From positions 558,001-622,000 of the forward strand of contig CAVOZC010000018.1 of NCBI GenBank assembly GCA_963700865.1: 64,000 nt of DNA, given 5' to 3'. Position 1 is the stretch's first letter. Each line of letters opens with the position of its first letter. The position numbers were made by a program, and so were the translations under genes. Shown here one piece after another: positions 1 to 9,212 of the stretch. The notes under the pieces were generated by a model. That model did not search any database. It was given only the letters and a program-made list of their open reading frames with translations, and was not told where the DNA came from. The DNA is from CAVOGJ01 sp963700865. Its GTDB lineage: Bacteria > Planctomycetota > Planctomycetia > Pirellulales > Pirellulaceae.

Positions 1-1
1 C

Positions 2-1570
2 CGCTCGACGGTCATTGGAGATGCACTCTGCCGCATCTTGCGGTTTCAAGGACACCAGGTGATCAGCGATAACCACCTGGGTGACTGGGGCACGCAGTTC
101 GGCATGATCATTTATGGCTATCGCCATTTTGTCGACGCGGCGGCTTACCGTGAGCAGCCGATTGACGAGCTGGGAAGGCTCTACAAGCTGGTCCGTCGTC
201 TAATGGACCATCAGCAGGGTCGCCAGGCGCTACCCGACCGCGAAAAGGCACTCCAGCAACTCGAGGCTCGCGCCGACGAGCTGGCGGCCGAGCCAGCCGA
301 AGGGGATGCCCGCCAGGAGAAAAAGCGGCAAAAGACGATCCAGAAGGCACGGGCCGAAGTGCGGACGGAAGAACAGGCGCTCGCGAAACTCCGCGCCACG
401 CTGGCGGCGGACGCAGCCGATGACGAGCTGGCGCCGCTGCTCACGAAACATGAGCAGATCGCGGCCGCCGTGCTGGAGGAAACCGCACAGCTGCACCGAG
501 GAGCCCCCTATCAGCGGTCGCTGTGGGAAGAGTTCTTGCCCAAGTGCCGAGCCGCGATCCAGGAGATTTATGAGCGGCTCGACGTCCGTTTCGACGTGGA
601 GCTGGGAGAGAGCTTCTACCATGATCGACTGCAAGGCGTGGTCGACTCGCTGACTCAAGCCGGCATGGCGCGTGAGAGTCAAGGTGCCAGCTGCGTGTTC
701 CTGGATGGCTTTGCCACCCCCTTCATCATTCAGAAGCAGGATGGTGCCTTCCTCTACGCCACTTCGGATCTGGCCACGATCCAGTATCGGATGGCCGAAT
801 GGCATCCGGATGCCATTCTGTATGTAGTCGACTTTCGCCAGGCCGAGCACTTTGAAAAGTTGTTCGCGACGGCCCGTTTGTGGGGCGGTGCCGAGACCGA
901 GTTGCAACACATTAAGTTCGGCACGGTACTCGGGGAGGATGGGAAGCCCTACAAGACCCGCTCGGGGGATACCGTCGGACTGGTGGGCCTGCTCGACGAA
1001 GCGGAAGCCCGTGCCTACGAAGTCGTGTCAGCCAACGATGACGCCAAATCCGACGGCTGGGAGCTTGACGAGCCGGCTCGTCGCCGCGTCGCTCGCGTGG
1101 TGGGAATCGCCGCACTAAAGTACGCCGATCTGTCGCAAAATCGGGAAAGTGATTACGTCTTTAGCTACGACAAGATGCTCGCGTTGCAGGGAAATACGGC
1201 CACCTACATGCAGTATTCATACGCGCGGGTCCACGGGATCTTTGCCCGTGGGCACATCGATGCGGACGCCCTGCGGAATTCAACGGCCACCATTGAGCTG
1301 GCTCATCCCGCCGAGCGAGCGCTGGGGCTGAAAATCCGGCAATTCGGCGACGCGATCGACGAAGTGCTCGTGGATTACCGCCCCAATCTGTTAACCGCTT
1401 ACCTGTTCGATCTCGCGAAGTGCTTCTCGGCATTTTTCGAGCAGTGCCCGGTCCTCAAGGCGGAAACCGAACCGCAGCGGCTAAGCCGCCTGCTGCTGTG
1501 TGATTTGACCGCGCGAGCATTGAAACTGGGCCTGCAGCTCCTTGGTATCCAGACGGTCGAGAAAATGTAG
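2..1570 (+). CDS. argS: Arginyl-tRNA synthetase, 5'-truncated by the window edge
   Basis: This class I aminoacyl-tRNA synthetase charges tRNA-Arg in the cytoplasm. The frame is open from base 2, so the true start lies upstream of the window. The first residues, through NHLGDWGTQFGM, match the conserved segment that follows the catalytic HIGH motif in ArgRS. The C-terminal part shows the YMQYSYAR helix and ends in CDLTARALKLGLQLLGIQTVEKM-like sequence, typical of the anticodon-binding domain terminus. A long, highly charged Lys/Glu/Ala-rich stretch (about bases 200-500) sits between the catalytic segment and the EIYERLDVRFD segment and is predicted to be coiled coil. It is longer than I recall for this connection in bacterial ArgRS. 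Confident in the family call. Confidence 0.95.
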   Translation, partial: RSTVIGDALCRILRFQGHQVISDNHLGDWGTQFGMIIYGYRHFVDAAAYREQPIDELGRLYKLVRRLMDHQQGRQALPDREKALQQLEARADELAAEPAEGDARQEKKRQKTIQKARAEVRTEEQALAKLRATLAADAADDELAPLLTKHEQIAAAVLEETAQLHRGAPYQRSLWEEFLPKCRAAIQEIYERLDVRFDVELGESFYHDRLQGVVDSLTQAGMARESQGASCVFLDGFATPFIIQKQDGAFLYATSDLATIQYRMAEWHPDAILYVVDFRQAEHFEKLFATARLWGGAETELQHIKFGTVLGEDGKPYKTRSGDTVGLVGLLDEAEARAYEVVSANDDAKSDGWELDEPARRRVARVVGIAALKYADLSQNRESDYVFSYDKMLALQGNTATYMQYSYARVHGIFARGHIDADALRNSTATIELAHPAERALGLKIRQFGDAIDEVLVDYRPNLLTAYLFDLAKCFSAFFEQCPVLKAETEPQRLSRLLLCDLTARALKLGLQLLGIQTVEKM

Positions 1571-1741
1571 GCGACGTTTGACCGGTGTGAGCAATGGGTC
1601 CCCCTGGGCATGTGCCTGGTGAGCTGCCATCGCTGGCGTCGAGCCGTGCCTTCCGTTAAATTCGCCCCGATAGCCGCCGCGGTCGGCGCGGTGCGGCGCG
1701 TGGATGTTCCTTCCCCTGCTTCGACAGACCATCGCCATCCC

Positions 1742-2659
1742 ATGCATCCCCTGTTCGACCATGTTGCCTCGACCGGTCCACGCGCCGCCGCGGCTTCACC
1801 CCCGGAACTGTCCTGGCAGGTGCATTGCGGCGACTCGAGCGAGCTGCTTCCCACGCTCGCACCCGCCTCGGTCGACACCATCGTTACCAGTCCGCCGTAT
1901 TTCCAGCAGCGAAATTACGAGAGTCACGATCAGATCGGGCAGGAAGCCGAGCCGCAAGGCTATGTCGACGCACTCGTAAATGTCTTCCGCGCTGCCCGCC
2001 ACGTACTCAAAACGACCGGTGCCCTGTGGCTCGTCTTGGGCGACAAGTATCACAAGGGACAGCTGTTGGGCATGCCTTGGCGAGTCGCCTTGGCACTGCA
2101 GGACGATGGCTGGCTGCTGCGCAGCGATATTATCTGGCACAAGCCGAACGCGATGCCTTCGCCGGTCAAAACGCGACCGACGACCGACCACGAGTATGTG
2201 TTCCTGCTGACGCGAACGGGCGACTACTTCTACGACGCCGACGCCATTCGTGAACCTCATGTGACGTTCACGAAGAAGAGCCGCATGAAGGGGGGCCGCA
2301 ACCATTTCTTTAAGCGGGGCAGCACGCCGGAACAAGGCAAGAACGGGGGCGATCAGAATCTGCATGATGCCCGTTGGGACCAGGCCTTTCATCCCAAGGG
2401 CCGCAACAAACGGACGGTCTGGTCGATTCCCCTTTCCAAGGTTCGCGAAGCCCACTTCGCCGTATTTCCCGAGCAGCTGGTGGAAATTTGCCTGCGGGCC
2501 ACCTGTCCAGCCGGCGGCACGGTGCTCGATCCCTTTTGCGGTAGCGGCACGACAGGGATCGTGGCGCGCCGCCTGGGACGAAATTTTGTGGGTATCGACT
2601 GCAACCCGGAATATTGCCAAATGGCCCGCACACGGATCGCTGGCGAAGCCCAGCAATGA
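1742..2659 (+). CDS. Orphan site-specific DNA methyltransferase (N4-cytosine or N6-adenine, beta-type order)
   Basis: The protein transfers a methyl group from SAM to an exocyclic amino group in DNA. The catalytic motif IV appears as TSPPY near the N-terminus and the SAM-binding motif I as DPFCGSGTTG near the C-terminus, giving the TSPPY-before-FxGxG order of the beta group. The frame stays open back to 1610, but the methyltransferase fold begins soon after the ATG at 1742, giving about 305 residues. TSPPY is shared by N4C and N6A enzymes, so the modified base cannot be decided. No restriction endonuclease is adjacent: argS lies upstream and an unrelated methyltransferase lies downstream on the other strand. 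A regulatory or protective orphan role is inferred. Confidence 0.88.
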   Translation: MHPLFDHVASTGPRAAAASPPELSWQVHCGDSSELLPTLAPASVDTIVTSPPYFQQRNYESHDQIGQEAEPQGYVDALVNVFRAARHVLKTTGALWLVLGDKYHKGQLLGMPWRVALALQDDGWLLRSDIIWHKPNAMPSPVKTRPTTDHEYVFLLTRTGDYFYDADAIREPHVTFTKKSRMKGGRNHFFKRGSTPEQGKNGGDQNLHDARWDQAFHPKGRNKRTVWSIPLSKVREAHFAVFPEQLVEICLRATCPAGGTVLDPFCGSGTTGIVARRLGRNFVGIDCNPEYCQMARTRIAGEAQQ

Positions 2660-2775
2660 GCGCACGCTTTCCGCCGGTCCAAGCTGTTTCGCTTTCGTTC
2701 CCGAAAGCTCATGCCTCTGTTTCGCGACGCCGGCCGAAAGCCTATCCCGTTCGTGCCTCTACGAACCAGACAACG

Positions 2776-3532
2776 CTAGGCCGCGCGCTTGCGGCCGTAA
2801 TGCAGGATATGCGTCGTGGTGGCATCCGCCTTCGACAAGTCAGCCAGGTGCGGAGTCTTTCCTGCCAGGAATAGCCGCTCGATGCAGGGGCTCTCCTGGG
2901 TAACCACCTTTTCGGTTTCGATCCCCTGGGCTGCGAATTGGTCGACCCAGTCCGTGTACCGCCAGCGATTCACATACGTGCTGCGATTCCACATCATGGC
3001 GTTCCACACCGGCGTACTGTATTTCATGCAATGAAACAGGTTCTCATTATCCGATCCCAGGAACATGTGGTCGCGCAGATCGACCAGATGGACCGACCGC
3101 CCATTGGGAGCCAGCACCCGGGAAATTTCCTGCAGCGTGATTTTCGGAAAGCGGACATGCTCGAGGACGGTGTGCGAACAAACGACGTCGAACGTCCCAT
3201 CGGGAAAGGGCATGGTCTTGCCGTCGTACAACGCATACTCGATCCCGCATGCTTGAGCGGTCCGATCGTCGATGTAGCGTTCGATATCGAGAATGACGGC
3301 GCGCTTGGCTCCCTGCTGCTTTGCTGCACTGCATGATGCCGTAGGTGTGGCCTGGACCGAGTTCGAGAATGGTTTTGTCCTGGGGCGAAGCGGGGGCAAA
3401 GTACTGCTCATAAACCTCGCGAATGCCGCCCGGATCGGAATTCAGGCCCGTACGATGCCGCCGTTTCACCGTTTCTCGCACGGGAGGAATCGCCATCAGC
3501 TGATTCTTGGCTATTTCGCGCAGCACGTACAT
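2776..3532 (-). CDS. Class I SAM-dependent methyltransferase (Methyltransf_11 type), broken by a frameshift
   Basis: The N-terminal frame starts at 3532 with a strong ribosome-binding site (GGAGGAG about 6 nt upstream of the ATG) and carries motif I as ILELGPGHTYGIMQC. The C-terminal frame continues as AKQQGAKRAVILDIE, then an acidic motif II, FDVVCSHTVLEHV (motif IV region), and ISRVLAPNGR (post-motif). Dropping one base near 3325-3336 joins both halves into a continuous fold of about 250 residues. The substrate is unknown; the C-terminal half with many Trp/Tyr/Asn residues suggests a small-molecule or glycan target rather than nucleic acid. The conserved protein on both sides of the break suggests a sequencing or assembly indel, though a recent real mutation is possible. 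Confidence 0.8.
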
Positions 3533-3647
3533 TCTCGACTCCTCCTGTCAGGGCAAGGTCGCGGATCTCATCAGCGTGGCCGCTGGCGGCGGGAGGATAG
3601 AAGGCCGCCCCCTGCGTGTCAATTGGAATGTGCGTGGGGAGAAACGC

Positions 3648-5924
3648 CTAGGGACTGCTGGCGGCTCCGCAGGTGACTTCGGCCAGCCACTCGATCTCAC
3701 CCACGGCCACATCGTAGAGGCCCCCGGCGAATCCGATCCGCCCCTCGCGCTGCAGACGAGTCAGCGTGGGGCTCTGGTTAAGAATCGCACGTGTCGCGCG
3801 CAGCACGTTTTTTCGGCTGATGTCGCGGAGCATGATCGCCTTTTCGTCGCCCGTCGATGTCGCCATTCGCAGCGCAGTCTCGTCATCAATCGACGCCTGG
3901 ATTTCGCGGATAATGCTGTCCAGATTTTCGCACCCGTTTCTTTCCGCCGCGGTGATTCCATCCTGGAGCAGCTCGGCGGCCGTGGCCACCGCCCCGCATT
4001 GGGTGTGACCGAGCACGACCACCAATTTGGCGCCAGCGATCTGGCACGCATATTCGAGGCTGCCCAAGACGCGGGGGCTGACAATGTTGCCGGCGACCCG
4101 CACACTAAAAATGTCGCCCAAACCCAGGTCGAAGATCAGCTCGGAAGGCGTCCTTGAGTCGACACAGGTAAGTACCGCTGCCAGCGGAAACTGCCCGGCA
4201 GCGGAGCCGGCGAGTTGTCGGACACTCAGGCGGGTCAGCAGGCGATTCTCGCGAAACCGTTTATTTCCGTCCTTTAACACCTCCAGCACTTGGGCGGGCG
4301 TGATGTTGTGCTGCAGGTCACGGCTCATGTAGTCAACATACTGGATGGTGTCGTCGATCGGATGTCGTTCCTGGAATCCCAGCAGACTCACATTGACGCC
4401 ACGGGCCGGAGCGGTCCGATCACGGTACTCTTTGATGAAGTCGATGACATCGGGATCGATGTAAACTGTATTGCGCGCGTCAAGCAGCACATGTCCGTTG
4501 TGAGGTATGTGGCGCAGGGCAGCATCCAGGATAGCTCGATTCAGAAAACTCAACTGGCTTGCCAGCTCGAAGCGATGTACTTCACCCGAGACATGCTTTT
4601 CCACGATATGCCGCAGCGGCCGCCGCAGGTTGCTGGCCAGGATGAATGCCGTACTCACGACCAGCCCGATGATCACGCCGACCAGCAGATCGGTAACCAC
4701 AATGGCCACGACCGTAATGACATACGGGAGAAACCGATTCCAGCCTTCGTCCCACATGGCGCGAAAGATCTTGACGCTGGCGAGCTTGAAACCCGTGACG
4801 ATCAGGATGGCGGCGAGGCACGAAAGTGGAATCCGATTGAGCAGTGTCGGCAAGAAGACGGTGCAGATCAGCAGCAGCAGGCCATGGAAGATGGCTGACC
4901 GCTTGGTAGTGGCGCCCGCATTGATATTTACTGAACTACGGACAATGACGGATGTCACCGGAATGCCGCCCATCAACCCGGCGACGAGGTTTCCGGCGCC
5001 CTGGGCAAACAGCTCTCGGCTGGGCGGTGAGTAGCGCTGCTTCGGATCGAGTCGGTCGACCGCCTCCAGGTTGAGGAGCGTTTCGAGCGAAGCGACAATG
5101 GCAATCGTGAAGCCCGCGAGCAGGACCGCGGGCTCGGCAATGCGGGTAAAATCGGGCAGGCGGAGGAAGCTTGCCAAGTCGGACACGCTTGCCGAGACAG
5201 GGACTTGGACCAAATGATCAGCGCCGATGCGCCAGCGAATGCCTGGTGGCGCGAAGGCTCGCAGCAACTCGCTGATCGCGACGCCCAGTAGCACGACCAC
5301 GAATGGGCCGGGCACGCCCGACTTTTTCAGAGCGCGGATCTTGTCCCATGCCAATAGCGCGGCCAGTGAGGCGAGTCCGATGATGGTCGCGCCCGAATGA
5401 AAGCGCGTGGCCGCCGTAAATATCTCGCTGAACGTGTTCTGGCCGTCAGGCTGGAGGAATGACATTTCGCCTTCGGGGTCGGCGTCGCGTCCCAGCAGAT
5501 GCGGAAATTGCTTGAGAATGAGAATGATGCCGATCGCGGTCAGCAGTCCACGGATGACGCTCATCGGAAAGTAGACCGTAATCACACCGGCGCGGGCGAT
5601 GCCCAGCGCGACTTGCAGGGCGCCGGCCACGAAAACGGCCGCCAGGAACGCTTCGTACGATCCGAGTGACTCGATCTGTGATGCGACGACGGCGGTGAGT
5701 CCCGCCGCGGGACCGCTGACGCTGGTGTGCGAGCGGCTGATCAGCCCCACCACCAAGCCGCCGACGACCCCCGCGATCAACCCCGCGAGCGGATCGGCAC
5801 CCGATGCTTGAGCGACGCCCAGACACAACGGCAGGGCCACCAGGAATACCACCACCCCGGCGACCGCATCCCGGGCCAGGGAGTTCCCGGAGGTCGAGCC
5901 GCCAAGGGTGTTGCTGGCCGACAT
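3648..5924 (-). CDS. SulP-family anion transporter fused to a beta-carbonic anhydrase
   Basis: The N-terminal two thirds is a SulP (SLC26-like) inner-membrane transporter. It has many hydrophobic segments beginning DAVAGVVVFLVALPLCLGVA, and a family-typical PxxGLxxGxVxG stretch. A STAS-like cytoplasmic linker follows (HVLLDARNTVYIDPDVIDF). The last 210 residues are a beta-class carbonic anhydrase: TCVDSR supplies the first zinc Cys and the Asp/Arg dyad, and GHTQCGAV supplies the zinc His and the second Cys. Bicarbonate uptake coupled to CO2 interconversion is the likely role, by analogy with known SulP-CA fusions. The start at 5924 is chosen because GGAGG lies 5 nt upstream; the frame itself stays open to 6011. 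Predicted length is 758 residues. Confidence 0.9.
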   Translation of the reverse strand: MSASNTLGGSTSGNSLARDAVAGVVVFLVALPLCLGVAQASGADPLAGLIAGVVGGLVVGLISRSHTSVSGPAAGLTAVVASQIESLGSYEAFLAAVFVAGALQVALGIARAGVITVYFPMSVIRGLLTAIGIILILKQFPHLLGRDADPEGEMSFLQPDGQNTFSEIFTAATRFHSGATIIGLASLAALLAWDKIRALKKSGVPGPFVVVLLGVAISELLRAFAPPGIRWRIGADHLVQVPVSASVSDLASFLRLPDFTRIAEPAVLLAGFTIAIVASLETLLNLEAVDRLDPKQRYSPPSRELFAQGAGNLVAGLMGGIPVTSVIVRSSVNINAGATTKRSAIFHGLLLLICTVFLPTLLNRIPLSCLAAILIVTGFKLASVKIFRAMWDEGWNRFLPYVITVVAIVVTDLLVGVIIGLVVSTAFILASNLRRPLRHIVEKHVSGEVHRFELASQLSFLNRAILDAALRHIPHNGHVLLDARNTVYIDPDVIDFIKEYRDRTAPARGVNVSLLGFQERHPIDDTIQYVDYMSRDLQHNITPAQVLEVLKDGNKRFRENRLLTRLSVRQLAGSAAGQFPLAAVLTCVDSRTPSELIFDLGLGDIFSVRVAGNIVSPRVLGSLEYACQIAGAKLVVVLGHTQCGAVATAAELLQDGITAAERNGCENLDSIIREIQASIDDETALRMATSTGDEKAIMLRDISRKNVLRATRAILNQSPTLTRLQREGRIGFAGGLYDVAVGEIEWLAEVTCGAASSP

Positions 5925-6026
5925 AGGCACCTCCGCAGGGTCATTGCCTCGGAAAGAGGACGCTGTCCAACTGAGTGACGAACCGCCCGCGAAAACGCGG
6001 GAAAGCGTCACCGAGGAGGTGGGTTC

Positions 6027-6647
6027 CTACCTTGGACGTTTGGCCAATTCATCCAACCTTAGTTGCAGGTCCACGACCTCTTCGCTCACGCGTTCCAACT
6101 GCCAGTGGACATGGTCCAGCGCCGACAAGACGTTCTGGGGATTACTCCACAGGGCGACGCGGAACTCCGCCACCTCGGCCTTCAAACGCAGTAGCTGTAA
6201 TTGCAGATCGCTGTACACCTGTTTGCGATTTTTCATCTCCAACGCCCGCTGATAGTCGCGCTTGGCAAGGCGGGCGCACTCCTCGGCGTAGCGCAAGTGA
6301 ATCTGGCTCGCGTCCCCCTCGATCGTTCCCAGCAGCGCCACCCGCAGCTGCTCTTTGGCGACCTCGACGCGGTTTTCCTTGCGGGCGATGAACGAGACGG
6401 AGTGGGTACCCGGGACTTCGCGGTTGGACTGCTCGGCCAGCTGCAATTCGACTTGGGCCAATTCGAGGTAAGCGCGGGCATAACGGACAAGCGGATCGAT
6501 CTGCCCGATTACCCCTTCCGAGGCCGGTGTGGCTGGTTGGGTACCGGGCGAGGGCTGCGGCTGCTGAGCAAAACTGATGGCACGGAGCAGCGAAATGCCG
6601 CACAGCAGAGCGGCCAACCCGACATGGCGAATCAAACATGGCTTCAT
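6027..6647 (-). CDS. Exported coiled-coil protein, unknown function
   Basis: This 206-residue protein starts at the ATG at 6647, which has GGGAG 6 nt upstream. It has an N-terminal signal peptide (basic residues, then a hydrophobic stretch, then SFAQQ) and a Pro-rich linker. The rest is almost entirely helical and charged (repeated YARAYLELAQVELQLAEQ-like heptads), predicted to form coiled coil in the periplasm. It lies between the PIN/TRAM gene and the SulP-carbonic anhydrase gene, all on the minus strand with gaps of 40-100 bases, so co-transcription is possible. I do not recognise a named family. Confidence 0.7.
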   Translation of the reverse strand: MKPCLIRHVGLAALLCGISLLRAISFAQQPQPSPGTQPATPASEGVIGQIDPLVRYARAYLELAQVELQLAEQSNREVPGTHSVSFIARKENRVEVAKEQLRVALLGTIEGDASQIHLRYAEECARLAKRDYQRALEMKNRKQVYSDLQLQLLRLKAEVAEFRVALWSNPQNVLSALDHVHWQLERVSEEVVDLQLRLDELAKRPR

Positions 6648-6687
6648 CGCAATCTCCCGAGGCAAGGCTACTTTCGTCCGTTACCCG

Positions 6688-7747
6688 TTATTCGCGGGCG
6701 TAGTCGCCTTGCATGTCATAGGGTTTCTCCGGCGACGCGACCGCTTCGAACTTACCGAAGATCATGCGCCCCGCACTTGTCTGCAACACACTCGTAACGC
6801 CGATTTCCACATCCTCACCCATGTGGGCTCGACCATTCTCCACGACGATCATCGTACCATCCTCGAGGTAGCCCACTCCTTGTCCCTCGGACTCGCCCGC
6901 CTTCACGATCCGCACCACCACATGCTCCCCAGGAAGGAATACTGGCTTGAGCGCGTTGGAGAGATCATTCAAGTTGATTACCGAGACGCTGTGCAGCCTG
7001 GCGACTTTGTTGAGATTGTAATCCCCGGTGACGAGTTTTCCGTCCAGATGTTTGGCCAGCAGCACGAGCTTCATATCCACAGCCTGCCCCTCCATTTCAG
7101 GGAGCTCTCGGTCGTGGATTTGAAAATCCACCTGTCGATTACTCCGCAGGCGATTGAGGATATCCAGGCCTCGTCGCCCGCGACTGCGGCGCATGCGATC
7201 GTTACTGTCGGCGATGCCCTGCAATTCGGCAAGTACGAACCGCGGCATCACCAACTGGTTGTCGATCATCTGGGTCTCGATCACGTCGGCAATGCGACCA
7301 TCGATGACGGCGCTGGTATCGAGGATGAACGGTTTCAACCCTTTGACATCCTTGGCAAACTCGACGTAGGGGATGATAAAGCGAAAGTCGTCTTTGGTTT
7401 GAATGAGCAGGCTGATGCAGGTGTAGCTGAGGACCGTGCCCATGGCGAGTTGGATGAAGCCGCGATATTCGCTGTCTTCGAGCAACGGGTTGAGGGCGAT
7501 CCCAAAGACGTAGGTCAGGAGCAGCCCGATAAGAAGTCCGAAGTACACGGCGGAGATCGTGTCGATCCGTTTTTTTGTGAACATGGCGTCGAGGCCAATA
7601 ATCCCCAGCGCCGAAAATAGCGCCGCCGAAGACCAGCCAGACGGCCCATACGTTGCCCGGAGGAATCAAGTCCGATTTCACAATCGTGACGGCGATGCTG
7701 GCTGCGACCAGGATGAAGACGCAGCGAAGGATCATGATGAGTTGCAT
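6688..7747 (-). CDS. PIN/TRAM-domain membrane protein (YacL-like), broken by a frameshift
   Basis: The N-terminal frame encodes transmembrane segments (MQLIMILRCVFILVAASIAVTIV, then WAVWLVFGGAIFG). After a one-base shift near 7608-7622 the second frame continues ALGIIGLDAMFTKKRIDTISAVYFGLLIGLLL, as in YacL-type proteins. A PIN ribonuclease domain follows (LDTSAVIDGRIADV with the first catalytic Asp; DMKLVLLAKHLDGKLVTGDYNL with later acidic residues) and then a C-terminal TRAM-like beta domain. The family is thought to be a membrane-anchored RNase. The start is uncertain: the frame reads on to 7822, and 7747 is taken because a transmembrane helix starts there. The break is probably an assembly indel. 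Confidence 0.82.
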
Positions 7748-7919
7748 GATGGAGTAGATAATTGCGGAAAAACCGCCGCCTCGCAGAGGAAGGGACTTGT
7801 TGAATAATTGCGAACGCATCACGGAACGATGTTCGCTGCTCCCATTCTATCACCGGACGGAATTCGCCGACCATACGGGCAGCTGGCGACAATGGGCCAA
7901 TTTTGGCTACCGTGTGGCT

Positions 7920-9056
7920 CTACAGCAGATTCCCTGTGCTGCGCAGTTGCCGCCACGTGCGACGGCAGAAGCGGTCGGTCATGCCGGCCAAATAATCGGC
8001 AGCACACCGCCGCAGTCCCACGTCTTGAATACGGCTGCGGAACGAATCTGGCAGCCGTTCGGCGGACGCGCTGAAGTACTCGAACATGGCCACTAGTTGC
8101 GATTGGGCCTCGGCACGAACCCGCAACAGCTGCGGATGCCGGTAGACCCGTTGCGAGAGAAACGCTTCCAGCTCGGATTTTTCATGAGACAATTGGCCTT
8201 CCAACGCGAGCCAATAACCGCTGAGTCGGGGTGCCTGGGCGTCGTGCCAGTCGGCTGCGGCCAATTCCGCGCCACACGCGGAGAGCACGGAGGTGACTTG
8301 CAGGTCGATTAATTCATGGACCATGCCGGCTCGCACGACCTCTGACGGCAAGCCTTGATCGAGAAAGCGTTCGGCCGCGCGGCGCGTCAACGGGACCTGC
8401 AGCAGTTCGTCGATGTCCAGCAGTCCCAGTTTCATGGCGTCATCCACGTCATGCGCGTTGTACGTAATGCTGTCGGCCAGATCGACCAGTTGCACTTCGA
8501 GCAGGGGCGGCATGCCAGACCGCGTTTTGTCGATGCGGTCGGTTTGTCCGGCCAGCACTTCTCGAGACAGGTTGAGGCCCGGAAAGGGTGCATAACGTTG
8601 CTCTAGTTCTTCAACCAGCGTCAGGGCGAACTGGTTGTGGGAGAATCCTCCTTCGTCACGGAGACAATGGCGGAGGGCGTCTTCTCCCGCGTGACCGAAG
8701 GGAGGGTGCCCGATGTCGTGCAGTAACGCCAGGGCTTCAATCAGATCCTCATTCAAACGCAAGGCACGGCCCATCGTGCGGGCAATCGATGCGACTTCCA
8801 TGGTGTGGGTCAGTCGCGTGCGGTGGTAATCGCCCCTGTCGCCCGTAAAGACCTGCATCTTATGGCTGAGCCGGCGGAAAGCCGCGCTATGAAGAATGCG
8901 ATCGCGATCGCGCTGAAAAGGTCCCCGATAGGGGTGCGGCGGCTCGTCGTATTTCCGCCCAGCCGACTGGCGGCTGAAAAACGCATAAGGCGCGAGGATT
9001 GCCGCCTCGCGCTCGTCCACGGTCATCAGGCCTGGCCAGGATCGATGGGATGACAT
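7920..9056 (-). CDS. dgt: dGTPase-like HD-domain dNTP triphosphohydrolase
   Basis: The enzyme hydrolyses deoxynucleoside triphosphates to the nucleoside and tripolyphosphate, and so affects dNTP pools. HD-domain metal ligands are visible: the His in RTRLTHTMEV and the HD pair in LLHDIGHPPFGHAGED. The preceding DRDRILHSAAFRRLSHKMQVF segment is typical of Dgt-type proteins. The frame is open to 9182, but conservation begins close to 9026-9056, so I prefer the ATG at 9056 (378 residues). There is no clear Shine-Dalgarno to decide between 9056 and 9026. It is divergent from the single-length uvrA, with about 156 bases between the starts, so a shared promoter region is likely. Dgt1 versus Dgt2 type cannot be decided. 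Confidence 0.88.
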   Translation of the reverse strand: MSSHRSWPGLMTVDEREAAILAPYAFFSRQSAGRKYDEPPHPYRGPFQRDRDRILHSAAFRRLSHKMQVFTGDRGDYHRTRLTHTMEVASIARTMGRALRLNEDLIEALALLHDIGHPPFGHAGEDALRHCLRDEGGFSHNQFALTLVEELEQRYAPFPGLNLSREVLAGQTDRIDKTRSGMPPLLEVQLVDLADSITYNAHDVDDAMKLGLLDIDELLQVPLTRRAAERFLDQGLPSEVVRAGMVHELIDLQVTSVLSACGAELAAADWHDAQAPRLSGYWLALEGQLSHEKSELEAFLSQRVYRHPQLLRVRAEAQSQLVAMFEYFSASAERLPDSFRSRIQDVGLRRCAADYLAGMTDRFCRRTWRQLRSTGNLL

Positions 9057-9212
9057 GGTGATAGGCGGGGTCCCCGCGGCGGGTGCTACTTTGTCCACGC
9101 GTAGTATACCGCTGAGGTGGCAGCCAATGTGGCACCCCCCTGCCCGTTTCTTGAACCGTTCTTGACAGCATGGTAGCCTCACAAGTTTGCGGATCGTCGG
9201 TCAACGCGGTTT

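Noticed and set aside
230..910. 226-codon minus-strand frame inside argS
   Set aside because: It is antisense to a strongly conserved synthetase and lacks a domain.
1796..2665. 289-codon minus-strand frame opposite the DNA methyltransferase
   Set aside because: It is a shadow of the methyltransferase, which has intact motifs.
6577..7620. 347-codon plus-strand frame
   Set aside because: It is antisense to the PIN/TRAM gene and the coiled-coil gene start; no recognisable features.
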